Below, piece by piece: positions 35,811 to 45,469 of a DNA stretch of 64,000 bases. Every line of letters starts with the position of its first letter. Position 1 is the stretch's first letter. This DNA is from Plesiocystis pacifica SIR-1 (GTDB lineage: Bacteria; Myxococcota_A; Polyangia; Nannocystales; Nannocystaceae), in assembly GCF_000170895.1 (NCBI RefSeq), contig NZ_ABCS01000024.1, positions 49,885 through 113,884 on the forward strand, read 5' to 3'. The notes below the pieces were generated by a model that did not search any database, had not been told where the DNA came from, and worked only from the letters and a program-made list of their open reading frames with translations. Both the position numbers and the translations under genes were made by a program.

Positions 35811-37099
35811 TAGTCTTCGCCGGCGTCGTCGGCGAGTGTCGTGTCCTCGCCGTCGAAGGCCTGCTCCGCGCGCAGCTCGGCCTCGAGCTCGGGGCAGGTC
35901 CCCGGGTAGAGCAGGGCGTGGGGGTCGGGGCAGCGCAGCTCGGGTCGGGGGTAGAGCGGGGGCGCGGGCGGCTGGCCGTCGACGACGATGGGCGCGGCGG
36001 GGCGCTCGGGGAACAGGCCGACGTAGCTGAAGCCCTCGGGGCGCAGGGCGAAGACCAGGACGTCGAGGCCGTCCTCGCTGGTCCACAGGCACCACAGCGG
36101 GAGCTCGCCGCGCTCGATGGCGGGCAGCAGGCGGCGGTCGGGGAGGGGGCAGTGGGCCTGGGCGGCGGGCAGGCGGGCGCTCGCGCGGCGCAGGGCGTCG
36201 AGGGTCTCGCGGCCGTCGAGCTCGCGGGAAGGATCGACGATCGGGCGGGCGCCGAGCTCTCGACGATCGGGGAGACCGACGCGGGCGTCGGGGGCCAAGG
36301 TCGCGCGAAAGGCCTCGAGATCCTCGGCCGCGACGGCGCTCATGAGTACGCCGAGTCGACGCAGGGCGACGCTCGGGAGGGGTCGCCTCGTCTTCGTGCT
36401 CTCGTCGGGCGGGAGCATGGCCGCGACGGCGGGCGCCGACGCGTCGGGGGCGAAGGCGGCGAGCAAGCTCCCGGCCGCGACCTCGCCCGGCGCGTCGCCG
36501 AGGGCAGGATGAGCCCGCGGGGGCTGCTCGGCCTCGTCATCGGCCGTAGCGAGTTGCTCGATCACCCCGGCCATGGCCGCCTCCGGGCACGCGCTCGCCA
36601 GCCAGCTCGCCCGCCACGTCGTACCCGCGGGACCCTCGAAGAAGGCCCAGCGCCGGTCTTCGTGGGCGGACAAGCTCGCGCCGCCGTCGAGGGAGGTGAT
36701 CGCGTGCTCGCCCTCGAAGCCGCGCGCGTGCAGGGCCAGGGCCGCGTCCCGGTCGAGACCCAGGACCGGGCTCAGGCGAAGCTCGCCGCCTTCGAAGGCG
36801 TGCACGCAGTCGGACTGCTGGGACTCGCCGCGGTAGGCCCCCCAACCACAAGCATCCGTCAGGGCTACTGGATCGACGCTGCTGCGGTTGATGCAGCAGA
36901 TCGCGGGGGCGGAATCGTCCGGTGAGAGATCGCTGTGTGCCGCCTCATCGAGGTCGCAGCCTGGGTCGGGTGCGGAGGCTTCGGAGGACACGTCGGGGCG
37001 GACCGCTCGGTCCTCTCCACCCACGGGCGGCGAGCCTCCGCAGGCCGTGGCTCCGAGCACGACCAGCCCGAGGGCCGCGCAGACGCCGAGTTCGGCCAC
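35807..37099 (-). CDS. hypothetical lipoprotein
   Basis: Unrecognised, about 430 residues from the GTG at 37099, which gives MAELGVCAALGLVVL... ATAC as leader. The frame is open to a GTG at 37279, but codons upstream of 37099 lose the strong G/C third-position bias, so the longer form is unlikely; GTG at 37177 is possible. The mature protein has an ICCI cysteine pair and other Cys. A C-terminal segment starting VAAEDLEAFRATLAPDARVGL resembles NTF2/SnoaL-like folds (weak). Confidence 0.65.
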   Translation of the reverse strand: MAELGVCAALGLVVLGATACGGSPPVGGEDRAVRPDVSSEASAPDPGCDLDEAAHSDLSPDDSAPAICCINRSSVDPVALTDACGWGAYRGESQQSDCVHAFEGGELRLSPVLGLDRDAALALHARGFEGEHAITSLDGGASLSAHEDRRWAFFEGPAGTTWRASWLASACPEAAMAGVIEQLATADDEAEQPPRAHPALGDAPGEVAAGSLLAAFAPDASAPAVAAMLPPDESTKTRRPLPSVALRRLGVLMSAVAAEDLEAFRATLAPDARVGLPDRRELGARPIVDPSRELDGRETLDALRRASARLPAAQAHCPLPDRRLLPAIERGELPLWCLWTSEDGLDVLVFALRPEGFSYVGLFPERPAAPIVVDGQPPAPPLYPRPELRCPDPHALLYPGTCPELEAELRAEQAFDGEDTTLADDAGEDY

Positions 37100-37323
37100 T
37101 TTGACCGAAATCTCGGTGATCGCAGAGACCCGGACGGAGCCCCGTGCGGGGAGCGAAGCGGTGGGGCGAGGGCGCACGGGCAGACAAATACAAGCGCGCA
37201 CGGGGGTAGTGCAAAAGTCGACGGCTGCGCCCTTCGCGTCACGGGCGTTGCGTCTGCGAGGGCTCAGTGTAACGCACACGGTAGGTTTTCGGTGGCCGAC
37301 CTTGGGGGTAGGTTCCGCTCGTC

Positions 37324-38832
37324 ATGAAGTACGGAACCGCGACCAGCCTTTGCCTTGCTACCAGCCTGATCTTCACCTTCGCCTGCACGGACGACGCCAC
37401 CGACGACGGCGCGGACGAGGTCGGCAGCGAGACCGACACTGACACCGAGTCCTCGACCGACGACGACGTTGGCACCGAGACGACGAGCGGGACGGAGACC
37501 GAGACGGAGACGGAGACCGAGACGGAGACCGAAACCGAGACGGAGACGGAGACCGAGACGGACACCGGGACCGAGACGGACACCGGGATGGAGACCGACA
37601 CCGGGATGGAGACGGACACCGGGACCGAGACGGACACCGGGATGGAGACCGACACCGGGATGATGGGGGAGGACGACACCATCTACGACATCCAAAACGG
37701 CACCATCCCCACCGACACCCCCGTCGACGTCCAGGGCGTGTGGGTCACCGGCGTCGCGCCCTCGGGCAACGCCTTCTTCGCCCAGGAGCCCGAGGGCGGC
37801 CAAGAGAGCGGCGTCTACGTGTTCGTCGCCGACGCCATCGACCTCAGCGAGCTCGCCGTGGGTGACCTCGTCGACATCACCGGCGTGGCCGTCGAGTTCA
37901 ACGACCTGACCGAGATCGACGCCAGCATGGGCACGGTCACCGAGGTCGGCGTCATCGAGCCCATCCCGGCCCCCGACCTGATCACCACCGCGGACTACGC
38001 CGTCGACGTCGGCGAGCCCTGGGAGGGCGTCTACGTGCGCATCGAGGGCGACCTCGAGGTCGTCAACCTGCCCGGCTTCGACGAGTTCGACGTCAACGAC
38101 GGCAACGCCGACGGCCGCGTCGACAACTTCCTCTACAACATCTTCGACGACGGCGGCGCGAACTTCCCGAACTTCAACCTGGGCGCCAGCTTCACCGCTG
38201 CCCAGGGCCCGCTGAACTTCAACTTCGGCGCCTTCAAGGTCGCCCCCCGCAGCCCCGCGGACCTCGAAGGCTACATGGAGCCCGAGAACATCATCGCTGG
38301 CATCGACGACCTGCTGCCCGGCGACCTGGTCATCACCGAGATCATGTTCGACCCGGACGTGTGCGGCGACACCAACTGCGAGTGGATCGAGGTGTTCAAC
38401 GCGACCGACGCCGACGTCGACCTGCTCGGCCTGCGCATCCAGGACGAGAACCTGTCCGCCGAGGGCGACGTCGACGTGTCCTTGGTGGTCGGTCCTGGCG
38501 CCTACGTGGTCCTGGGCAAGGGCCCCGAGGCCAGCTGGGGCTACACCGATCCGGCCGACGCCTACACCGGGTCCAACCCCGGCTTCAACAACTCCGGCGA
38601 CGACCAGGCGGTGATCCTCAACAGCACCGAGATCATCGACTCGACCGCCAAGTACGTCGCCCAGGGCGGGGCCGACAACGGCATCTCGTGGAAGCTCGAC
38701 CCCAACCAGATCGACGCCACGGCCAACGACGACCCGGCCAACTGGTGCTTCTCGACGGTCGACTTCGGCGACGGCGACCTGGGCTCCCCGGGCGAGGTCA
38801 ACGAGGCCGCCTGCAACATGAACCTCCCCTGA
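37324..38832 (+). CDS. lipoprotein with Thr-Glu repeat, OB-fold-like and lamin-tail domains
   Basis: 502 residues. Leader MKYGTATSLCLATS... FAC, then a repetitive Thr/Glu/Asp/Gly linker (about 22-118). The next part (about 119-320) has the VQGVWVTGVAPSGNAFFAQ and VGDLVDITGVAVEF strands of OB-fold domains found next to extracellular nucleases. The C-terminal part is a lamin-tail domain (VITEIMFDP, CEWIEVFNATDADVDLLGL, SPGEVNEA). No nuclease catalytic domain is present, so it is probably a surface binding protein. A TAGGTT box lies 9 nt before the ATG. A strong terminator follows. Confidence 0.85.
   Translation: MKYGTATSLCLATSLIFTFACTDDATDDGADEVGSETDTDTESSTDDDVGTETTSGTETETETETETETETETETETETDTGTETDTGMETDTGMETDTGTETDTGMETDTGMMGEDDTIYDIQNGTIPTDTPVDVQGVWVTGVAPSGNAFFAQEPEGGQESGVYVFVADAIDLSELAVGDLVDITGVAVEFNDLTEIDASMGTVTEVGVIEPIPAPDLITTADYAVDVGEPWEGVYVRIEGDLEVVNLPGFDEFDVNDGNADGRVDNFLYNIFDDGGANFPNFNLGASFTAAQGPLNFNFGAFKVAPRSPADLEGYMEPENIIAGIDDLLPGDLVITEIMFDPDVCGDTNCEWIEVFNATDADVDLLGLRIQDENLSAEGDVDVSLVVGPGAYVVLGKGPEASWGYTDPADAYTGSNPGFNNSGDDQAVILNSTEIIDSTAKYVAQGGADNGISWKLDPNQIDATANDDPANWCFSTVDFGDGDLGSPGEVNEAACNMNLP
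37489..37665. repeat. tandem repeat encoding the Thr-Glu/Asp-Thr-Gly linker
   Basis: 6-bp GAGACS units, then longer units of the GACACCGGGATGGAGACC type, inside the lipoprotein gene. Such runs are prone to length change. Confidence 0.85.
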
Positions 38833-38852
38833 GCCGAGCTCGGGTCTGAGCG

Positions 38853-38884
38853 CGAGGGCGGCCTTTGGGTCGCCCTCGTTTTTT
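38853..38884 (+). terminator. Rho-independent terminator
   Basis: 8-bp stem CGAGGGCG / CGCCCTCG (38853-38860, 38871-38878) directly followed by six T. It ends the lamin-tail lipoprotein transcript. Confidence 0.85.
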
Positions 38885-38907
38885 GTGCTGCCCTCGTTTT
38901 GGGGCGC

Positions 38908-41900
38908 TCAACTGGGCCAGCCGGCGACCGTGGTCTCCATGCGCGCGCGCTCGATGGCCACGTCGGCCCAGTTCTCCGGGGCCTGGGCGAGGGCTTCGAG
39001 GGCCGCGGCGGCGACGGCTCGGGCGCCCTCGGGCCCCTCGTAGCGCGCGTTGGCGGCGAGGGCTTCGGCGTAAGCGAAGATCAGGTTGGCGCGCTCGACG
39101 GGATCGTCGATGCGCTCGCGGACGGCGTAGGCCCGGGCGCCGGCCTCGACGGCGCGGGCGGGCTGTTGGCTGTCGAGGTGAAAGCGAGTCAGCGCGCCGA
39201 GGGCGAAGGAGCACTCTTCGTCCCGGAGCGAGCGCCCGTCGCCCTGGGCGCGGTCGAGGCGGGCCTGGGCGCTGTCGAGCTCGGCCTTGCGGGCCTGGGC
39301 CGCGCACAGCTCGAAGGCCCGGTCAAAGCGCAGCTGGGCCTGCTCGCGCTGCCCGAGGGCGGCCTCGGCCCGGGCAAGGTCGACGACGCGCTCGACGTAG
39401 CGCGGGTGGTCCTCGCCGTAGGTGACCCGGGCGACGTTGGCCCCGCGCTCGAACAGGCGCAGGGCCTCGTCGGGCCGATCGAGGCCGAGGTTGAGCTTGC
39501 CGAGGTTGCCGAGCACCAGCGCGACCCACTGATGGTTGGGGTCGAGGGTCTCGAAGATGCGCAGCGCCCGGGTCTGCACGGCGATGGACTCCTCCATCTT
39601 GCCCAGCCGGCCGATCACGTTGCCGAGGTTGAGCAGGGCCAGGCCGACGCGGTGGTGGTCCGGGCCGAGGGCGGCCTCGGTGACCGCGACGGATCGGCGC
39701 AGGTGCGGCTCGGCCTCCTGGTGACGCTCGAGCCGGCGCAGCACCGCGCCGTAGTTGGACAGGAACTGGCCGAGCTGGCTGAGGTCGCGCTGGTCCTCGG
39801 GCAGGGCGTCGATCTGCGCGATGAGGCTCTCGAGCTCGAGCACGGCCTGGTCGAGCTGGCCCGCGCGGACCAGGGTCACGGCGAGGCCGTTTTGGGCGTG
39901 GAGCAGGCTGGGGTGCCCGGGCGGGTAGATGCGCCGGGCCATGTCGAAGGCCGTGTGCTGCAGGGCCAGGGCTCGCTCGCCGTCGAGGTCGCTGAGGTTG
40001 CCCGAGAGCGTGACCAGGGCGCGCACGGCCTCGGGGTGGTCGGGGCCGTAGATGGCCTTGGCCAGGTTGAGCGCGGCCTCGGAGGCCTCGGCGGCCTCGG
40101 CGGCCTTGCCCTGCATGTCGAGCAGGTCGGCCTGGAGGTTGTACCAGCGCAGCCAGGTGGGGTGCTGATCGCCGAGCACCTCGTCGATGCGCGCGCGCGC
40201 GGCCTCGAGCTCGCGCTCGACGGCCTCCGGCTGATCGGCCATGAGGTGCAGGTGCGCGCGCTCCATGGTCAGCTCGACGACGAGCTCGGGCGGCGACTCG
40301 AGGCGCTCGACGAACAGCGCCGAGAACTCGTGCCACACCCAGGCGACCTCGATGGCGTCGCGCTGGCGGGCGATGGCGGACAGGCCCTGGCTGGCGCGCA
40401 GGGCCGTGGGCAAGTCGTCGCGGGTCCCGGCCGAGCGCAGCACCGCGCGAAAGCCCGCCTCGGCCTCGTCGTCGTGGTTCAGGGCCAGATCGAGCTCGGC
40501 CGCGAGCACCTGCGCCTCGTCGTGGAGGGAAGGGCAGGTGCGCAGGGCGGGGCGGGCGAGCAGCGCCTGGGCCGCGGCGGCGCCGTCTTGGTAGAGGCCG
40601 GCGTGGTCGAGGGCGCGGACCCGGTGCAGCGCGCCGTGGAGCTCGGCGCCGCAGCCTTCGCCGGACACGAGGGCGCCGACCCCCGCGTCGACCTGCTCGC
40701 GGGCGTCCTCGCGGCAGGTGCTCGGGTCGGGCAGGGCGTCGGCGGTGGCGAGGGCGTGGGCGGCCACGCCGGGGCGCTCGGCGGCCTCTTCGAAGATCGC
40801 GAGCACGGCCTCGAAGGCGGCGAGCTGGTCGTCGAGGCAGCGGCGCTCGGCCGCGGCCACGCGCCCGCTGCGATCGACGGGCGCCCGCTCGTCGGCCGCG
40901 CGCCCGCTCCCGTGCGCCATGCACAGCTCGCGCCGCGTTCGACCCCAGCGCTGCGTCCAGCCCTCGAAGGCGGCCTCGACCCGCTCGGCGTGGGCGGCCG
41001 CGTAGTGCTCCCCGCCGGCCTCGAGGGCGCGGCGCAGGTCGGCGCGGCGGCTCGACCAGGCCGCCGCGGCGCCCTCGGCCGTGGCGTCGCAGGCCCTGGC
41101 CCGGCGCTGCTCGACCCCCCACGCGCCCAGCCCCACGCCGGTGACCAGGGCCAGGCTCAGGCCCGCGCTGATCACCGCCCGACGGCGACGCCGACGGCGG
41201 AGCCAGGGGTCGTCGGCGAGGGCCTCGAGCAGGGCCTCCATCGACGGCCAGCGCGCGGCGGGGTCGTGGCTGAGGCCGCGCTCGACGATGGCGTCGACCC
41301 AGCCGGGGACCTCCCGGGCGCGGGCCGAGGACGGACGGGGGCGGCGCTCGTCGAGGGCCAGGGCCTGGACCCGGGCCTTGATGTCGTCGCCGCAAAAGGG
41401 CGGCTCGGCGTAGAGGGCCTCGTAGAGCGCGATGCAAAACGAGAACTGGTCGCTGCGCCCGTCGATGGCGTCGCCCCGGAGCTGCTCTGGGGCCATGTAG
41501 GCGGGCGTGCCCATGGCCGCGCCCGCTCGGGTGACCCGCAGGGCGAGGGCGCGGCCGACCCTCGAGCCCGAGCTCGAGGTGCTCGCCAACATCCCGCCCC
41601 CGGTGCTTCGGGTCCCGCGCAGCTCCTGGCTCGAGCGACCGGACGCGTTGGACGAAGACGCGTCGGAGGAGGGCGCGTCCGCGACCGGCCCCGTCGGCAC
41701 GTTGGCCCGGGGCTGGACCCGGCGCGAGCCCGAGCTGGAGCCCGCCTCGGCCTCCTCGACCGCGCTCGCGCGCATCGCCGCCCCGGAGTCGCCGAGGCTC
41801 TCGAGGGCCCGGGCGCTCGCGCGGACCAACCCAAAGTCCGTGACCTTGGGGACGCCGTCGAGGCCGATGAGCACGTTCGCGGGCTTGAAGTCGCGGTGGA

Positions 41901-42402
41901 TGAGGTCCGCGGCGTGGGCCGCCGCGAGGCCCCGGCCCGCGGCGATGAACAGCTTGACGATCTCCCGCCAGCTGCGCTCGGTCTGCTCGAGCCAGTCCTC
42001 GAGGGTCCCGCCGGCGATGTACTCCATGGCCACGAAGGTCTCGCTGCCGAAGCGGCCGACGTCGTAGACCGCGGCGACGTTGGGGTGCGAGACCCGAGCC
42101 ATGGCCTGGGCCTCGCGCAGCAGCCGGACCTGGGAGTGGTCGGCGCTGCGCGAGTGCAGCAGCTTGATGGCGACCTGGCGCTCGAGCTCGGGGTCCTCGG
42201 CGAGGAAGACCGTGCCCATGCCTCCGACGCCGAGGCGATCGAGCAGGCGGTAGCGCCCGACCATGGGGTCGGCCGGCTCGTCGTCGAGGCCGTCGGCGTC
42301 GTCGTGGGTCGCCTGGGGATCGAAGAGAAGTTCGCCCTCTCCCGGCCTCCGCGCCGCGTCGGCCTCGCAGACCGTATCGAGCAGCTGGTCGTCCCCGGGC
42401 AC
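38908..42402 (-). CDS. Ser/Thr protein kinase with TPR domain
   Basis: About 1,164 residues from the GTG at 42402. Kinase domain (about 50-370): glycine loop LGVGGMGTV, VAIKLL, HRDFKPANVL, DFGL. A Ser/Gly-rich insert lies after DFG, before the MGTPAYMAPEQ activation segment. One membrane segment (about 408-430) follows an Arg run (RRRRRR). The extracytoplasmic or cytosolic C-terminal 700 residues are TPR repeats of the kinesin-light-chain type (DLDGERALALQHTAFDMARRI, HHRVGLALLNLGNVIGRLG). This is a common myxobacterial kinase design. It is divergent from the HD-domain gene with overlapping -10 boxes. Confidence 0.92.
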   Translation of the reverse strand: MPGDDQLLDTVCEADAARRPGEGELLFDPQATHDDADGLDDEPADPMVGRYRLLDRLGVGGMGTVFLAEDPELERQVAIKLLHSRSADHSQVRLLREAQAMARVSHPNVAAVYDVGRFGSETFVAMEYIAGGTLEDWLEQTERSWREIVKLFIAAGRGLAAAHAADLIHRDFKPANVLIGLDGVPKVTDFGLVRASARALESLGDSGAAMRASAVEEAEAGSSSGSRRVQPRANVPTGPVADAPSSDASSSNASGRSSQELRGTRSTGGGMLASTSSSGSRVGRALALRVTRAGAAMGTPAYMAPEQLRGDAIDGRSDQFSFCIALYEALYAEPPFCGDDIKARVQALALDERRPRPSSARAREVPGWVDAIVERGLSHDPAARWPSMEALLEALADDPWLRRRRRRRAVISAGLSLALVTGVGLGAWGVEQRRARACDATAEGAAAAWSSRRADLRRALEAGGEHYAAAHAERVEAAFEGWTQRWGRTRRELCMAHGSGRAADERAPVDRSGRVAAAERRCLDDQLAAFEAVLAIFEEAAERPGVAAHALATADALPDPSTCREDAREQVDAGVGALVSGEGCGAELHGALHRVRALDHAGLYQDGAAAAQALLARPALRTCPSLHDEAQVLAAELDLALNHDDEAEAGFRAVLRSAGTRDDLPTALRASQGLSAIARQRDAIEVAWVWHEFSALFVERLESPPELVVELTMERAHLHLMADQPEAVERELEAARARIDEVLGDQHPTWLRWYNLQADLLDMQGKAAEAAEASEAALNLAKAIYGPDHPEAVRALVTLSGNLSDLDGERALALQHTAFDMARRIYPPGHPSLLHAQNGLAVTLVRAGQLDQAVLELESLIAQIDALPEDQRDLSQLGQFLSNYGAVLRRLERHQEAEPHLRRSVAVTEAALGPDHHRVGLALLNLGNVIGRLGKMEESIAVQTRALRIFETLDPNHQWVALVLGNLGKLNLGLDRPDEALRLFERGANVARVTYGEDHPRYVERVVDLARAEAALGQREQAQLRFDRAFELCAAQARKAELDSAQARLDRAQGDGRSLRDEECSFALGALTRFHLDSQQPARAVEAGARAYAVRERIDDPVERANLIFAYAEALAANARYEGPEGARAVAAAALEALAQAPENWADVAIERARMETTVAGWPS

Positions 42403-42412
42403 GATGCATGTG

Positions 42413-42420
42413 TAGACTAG
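42413..42420. promoter_or_regulatory. overlapping divergent -10 boxes
   Basis: TAGACTAG reads TAGACT on the plus strand (42413-42418, 19 nt before the ATG at 42438) and TAGTCT on the minus strand (42420-42415, 12 nt before the GTG at 42402). Only one polymerase could use the site at a time. Confidence 0.4.
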
Positions 42421-42437
42421 ACCAGGCGAGCGACGCC

Positions 42438-42974
42438 ATGGCTGAATCGACGCACGATGCAATCCCCGCGCAGGCCCGAGCCTTCGCCATCGAGCACCAC
42501 GGCGACCAGCGCTACGGAGACGGGCCCTACGTCACGCACCTCGACGAGGTCGCGGAGCTGATCCGAGCGCAGCTCGGAGGGGGAGCCGGCGACGCGTTGC
42601 TGCGCACGGTCGCCTACCTCCACGATGTGGTCGAGGACACGCCGGTCACCGCCACGCAGGTCGCCGAGCGCTTCGGGGCTGTGGTCGCGGGGGCCGTCGA
42701 GCTCCTCAGCGATCCCCCTGGGGCCAACCGCAAGCAGCGAAAGGCGGCCCTCCACGCCCGCTTTGAGCGGACCTCTCCCGAGGACGCCGCGGGCCGGGCG
42801 GCGCTGATCGTCAAGGCCGCGGATCGTCTGGCCAACGTCCGCGCCTGCGTGGCAAATGGTGACGCGCGATTGGCGATGTACGCCGACGAGCACCCCGCCT
42901 TTCGTGGGGCCGTCCACCGCCCGGGACTGTGCGACGCGGTGTGGTCCGAACTGGACGCTCTCGTTGCGCGCTGA
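42438..42974 (+). CDS. small alarmone hydrolase-like HD-domain protein
   Basis: 178 residues. It has the motifs of the RelA/SpoT hydrolase domain without a synthetase: QRYGDGPYVTHLDEVA with H34, YLHDVVEDT with H62-D63 and E66-D67, and KAADRLANVR with D129 and N133. This fits MESH1/SAH-type enzymes, which hydrolyse (p)ppGpp or related nucleotides with Mn2+. The ATG at 42438 is preferred over the ATG at 42408, which overlaps the -10-like box. It is transcribed away from the TPR kinase gene. Confidence 0.85.
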   Translation: MAESTHDAIPAQARAFAIEHHGDQRYGDGPYVTHLDEVAELIRAQLGGGAGDALLRTVAYLHDVVEDTPVTATQVAERFGAVVAGAVELLSDPPGANRKQRKAALHARFERTSPEDAAGRAALIVKAADRLANVRACVANGDARLAMYADEHPAFRGAVHRPGLCDAVWSELDALVAR

Positions 42975-43035
42975 ATCGGTGGCGGCAGCCTCGGACTGCC
43001 TGGACTGGTAGCCCGGACGGGCGAGGTCTCGGTGA

Positions 43036-43041
43036 TAAGCT
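43036..43041 (+). promoter_or_regulatory. putative -10 box for a leaderless start
   Basis: TAAGCT (within TGATAAGCT), 7 nt before the ATG at 43049. Confidence 0.35.
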
Positions 43042-43048
43042 GACCAGC

Positions 43049-45469
43049 ATGCGGATGCGTCGGTGGCCGAGCAGTCTCCCCACTCCGGGTCGGGTCCTCC
43101 TGCTTCCCCTGGCCGCGGCGCTGGCCGTGAGCGCCGCCGCGCCGGCCCTGGCTGCGCCGCCCCTCGATGAGGAGGGAGAACTCGCTGCGCCAGACCCCGC
43201 GGTCTTGAACGCGCGCGCGGTCGACCGCGGCCTCGCGCCGGGCAGCCTGCGTTACGCCGCCGTGGCGCACAGCCCCGCGGGGGTCTGGGTGGGAGCCGGG
43301 TCCGAGCTCGCCGAGCGGCGGAGCCTCGCGCTCCACGGCCTGCCGGTGCGCGGCGCCTTCGAGACGGTCTGGCGGTCTCGGGCGGGGGCGGGAGCGGGCA
43401 CGAGCGTAGAGCGCGTGATCGCGGCGCGCTACCCCGAGGCCCCGCCGCAGCTGCTTCCTTCGCAGGCCCGCCTCGACGCCGAGCAGGCCGCAGCCCAGCT
43501 CGCGCCCCAGCTGCTCCCCGCGCAGCGCGAGGGCATCGAGGCCACGCTGGTCTACCTGCTGATCCTCGATCGCCCCGTGCTGGCCTGGGAGCTCGACGTG
43601 CCCCTGAGCCACGGCGACGCCAACGGGGGAGCGCCCGCGAGCCGCCCGCGGGCCTGGGTCAGCGCCGCGACCGGGCGGGTGCTCGCCGTCGAGGACCAGG
43701 TCTTCTTCATCAACGAGGCCGAGGTCTACACCATCAACCCCGTGGACACGCCGGCGCCCGAGCTGGTCACCCTCGAGAACCTCGACCCCGAGCCCGAGCC
43801 GTGGGAGGAGGGCATGACCCTGCCCGAGGGCAATTTCCTCACGGGCAACCGCCTGCGGGTGTTCAACTGCATCGACGAGGAGCCCGGCGTGTTCGCGCCG
43901 TGGCGCCAGGACGAGGAGTGCTTCCCCACCCAGCAGGTCCAGGCCGACGCCGAGGGCGACTTCTTCGTGCCCGTGCCCGACGTGACCCTGAGCGAGGACA
44001 ACCTCGACGCCCAGGACCTCTACGCCGAGCTGTCGATGTACTACCACGCCGAAAAATTCTTCGGCGAGCTCGAGGCCCGGGGCGTCGAGGGCTTCCCCTG
44101 CGAGGTCTCGAACATGGTCGCCAACTTCCACTGGCTGACCCCGGCCCCGGACTACCCGGAGCTGTCCTTTGGGCCCTACAACAACGCCTACTACTCGGGC
44201 AACTGCGACATCGCCAGCGGCCCGACCATGCTCTTTGGCCAGGGCGCCGCGGTCGACTTCGCCTTTGACGGCGACGTCGTCTACCACGAGCTCGGCCACG
44301 GCATCGTCCACCTGCTGACCCCCGAGGGCCTGCGCAGCTACCACACCCGGGCCGACGGGGTGCTGCGCGACGCGAGGGCGCTCAACGAGTCCATCGCCGA
44401 CTACCACTCGATGATGATCACGGACCTGGCCGAGCTCGGGGACTACGTCGGCTTTTACTGGCCCGAGTTCGACCGCGCGTGGATCCGCAGCGCCGAGAAC
44501 GACAACGTCTGCCCCCGGGACATGGCCGGGCAAGAGCACAACGACAGCGCCCCGTTCACGGCGGCGCTGTGGGAGGCCCGCCAGGCCCTGGGCGGCGACA
44601 AGCTCGACGCGGTCGTGCTCGGGGCCCTGCCGCTGCTGCCGGGGGACGCGACCCTCGAGCAGGCCAGCGCCGCGCTGCTCGAGATCGCCGACGCGGGGGT
44701 CGCCGCGGGCACTTGGAGCGCGGGCGAGCGCGACGAGCTCGAGGCCATCCTCGACGGCCGCGGGGTCGTCGACTGCCCGCGGGTGGTCGAGACCGACATC
44801 CTCGACGAGCTCGAGGACCCGCCCTTTTTGTACCTGCGCAACAAGAGCGACGGCGTCTCGCCCTTTTGGCCCGGGCCCGTGCAGTACCGCCACGTCGTCC
44901 CCGAGGGCTCGGACAACCTGCTCATCGACTTCGAGCTGTCCGCCAAGGGCAACTCGGCGGGGCAGCCGGTCAACACCGACCTCGACACCACCGTGGTCAT
45001 CAAGCGCAGCAGCGTGTCCGAGGACGCGCCCGTGAGCTTCACCTACACCCTGACCAGCCTCGGCAGCCAAGACGGCGAGGGCTCCGACGTCGACGAGGTC
45101 ACCTGGGTGCAGGGCGACTGGGACGAGATGTACGAGACCACGCGCCTGGGCGAGCGCCGGCGGCAGATCCTGATCCGCGGCCTCGAGGTCGGGGAGGTCG
45201 TGCACGTGGCCTTCGTCAATCCCGAGCGCGACATCGCGGTCGTGCGCGAGCTCTTCCTCGGCAGCATCGACAGCGACATCCTCGACGAGGGCAGCCCCAA
45301 CGCCGACGCCGACGACCCGAGCGTCGAGGACGGTGCTTCTTGCGCTTGCGCGGCGGGCGGGGAGGACGGTAAGCCAGGAGCGCTGGCGCTCGGGCTCCTC
45401 GTTTTGGTGGGCCTGGGGACGGCTCCGGGAGTTTCCGGCCGTCGACGCCGTCGGCGTTCCCCGCGGTGA
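43049..45469 (+). CDS. secreted thermolysin/fungalysin-like metalloprotease with MYXO-CTERM-like tail
   Basis: 806 residues. Signal peptide (basic start, then LLLPLAAALAVSAAAPALA). Propeptide-like region (about 40-230), then a metalloprotease domain with VVYHELGHGIVH (H413-E-x-x-H417) and a downstream ALNESIADYHSMM glutamate helix, as in M4/M36 enzymes. C-terminal beta-domain, then CACAAGG, a hydrophobic segment and RRRRRR, the layout of myxobacterial C-terminal sorting tails. First gene of an operon; its stop overlaps the next start (GTGA). Confidence 0.88.
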   Translation: MRMRRWPSSLPTPGRVLLLPLAAALAVSAAAPALAAPPLDEEGELAAPDPAVLNARAVDRGLAPGSLRYAAVAHSPAGVWVGAGSELAERRSLALHGLPVRGAFETVWRSRAGAGAGTSVERVIAARYPEAPPQLLPSQARLDAEQAAAQLAPQLLPAQREGIEATLVYLLILDRPVLAWELDVPLSHGDANGGAPASRPRAWVSAATGRVLAVEDQVFFINEAEVYTINPVDTPAPELVTLENLDPEPEPWEEGMTLPEGNFLTGNRLRVFNCIDEEPGVFAPWRQDEECFPTQQVQADAEGDFFVPVPDVTLSEDNLDAQDLYAELSMYYHAEKFFGELEARGVEGFPCEVSNMVANFHWLTPAPDYPELSFGPYNNAYYSGNCDIASGPTMLFGQGAAVDFAFDGDVVYHELGHGIVHLLTPEGLRSYHTRADGVLRDARALNESIADYHSMMITDLAELGDYVGFYWPEFDRAWIRSAENDNVCPRDMAGQEHNDSAPFTAALWEARQALGGDKLDAVVLGALPLLPGDATLEQASAALLEIADAGVAAGTWSAGERDELEAILDGRGVVDCPRVVETDILDELEDPPFLYLRNKSDGVSPFWPGPVQYRHVVPEGSDNLLIDFELSAKGNSAGQPVNTDLDTTVVIKRSSVSEDAPVSFTYTLTSLGSQDGEGSDVDEVTWVQGDWDEMYETTRLGERRRQILIRGLEVGEVVHVAFVNPERDIAVVRELFLGSIDSDILDEGSPNADADDPSVEDGASCACAAGGEDGKPGALALGLLVLVGLGTAPGVSGRRRRRRSPR

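Noticed and set aside
38899..42420. 1,173-residue plus-strand open frame
   Set aside because: Exact antisense of the TPR kinase, with shadow composition and no motif.
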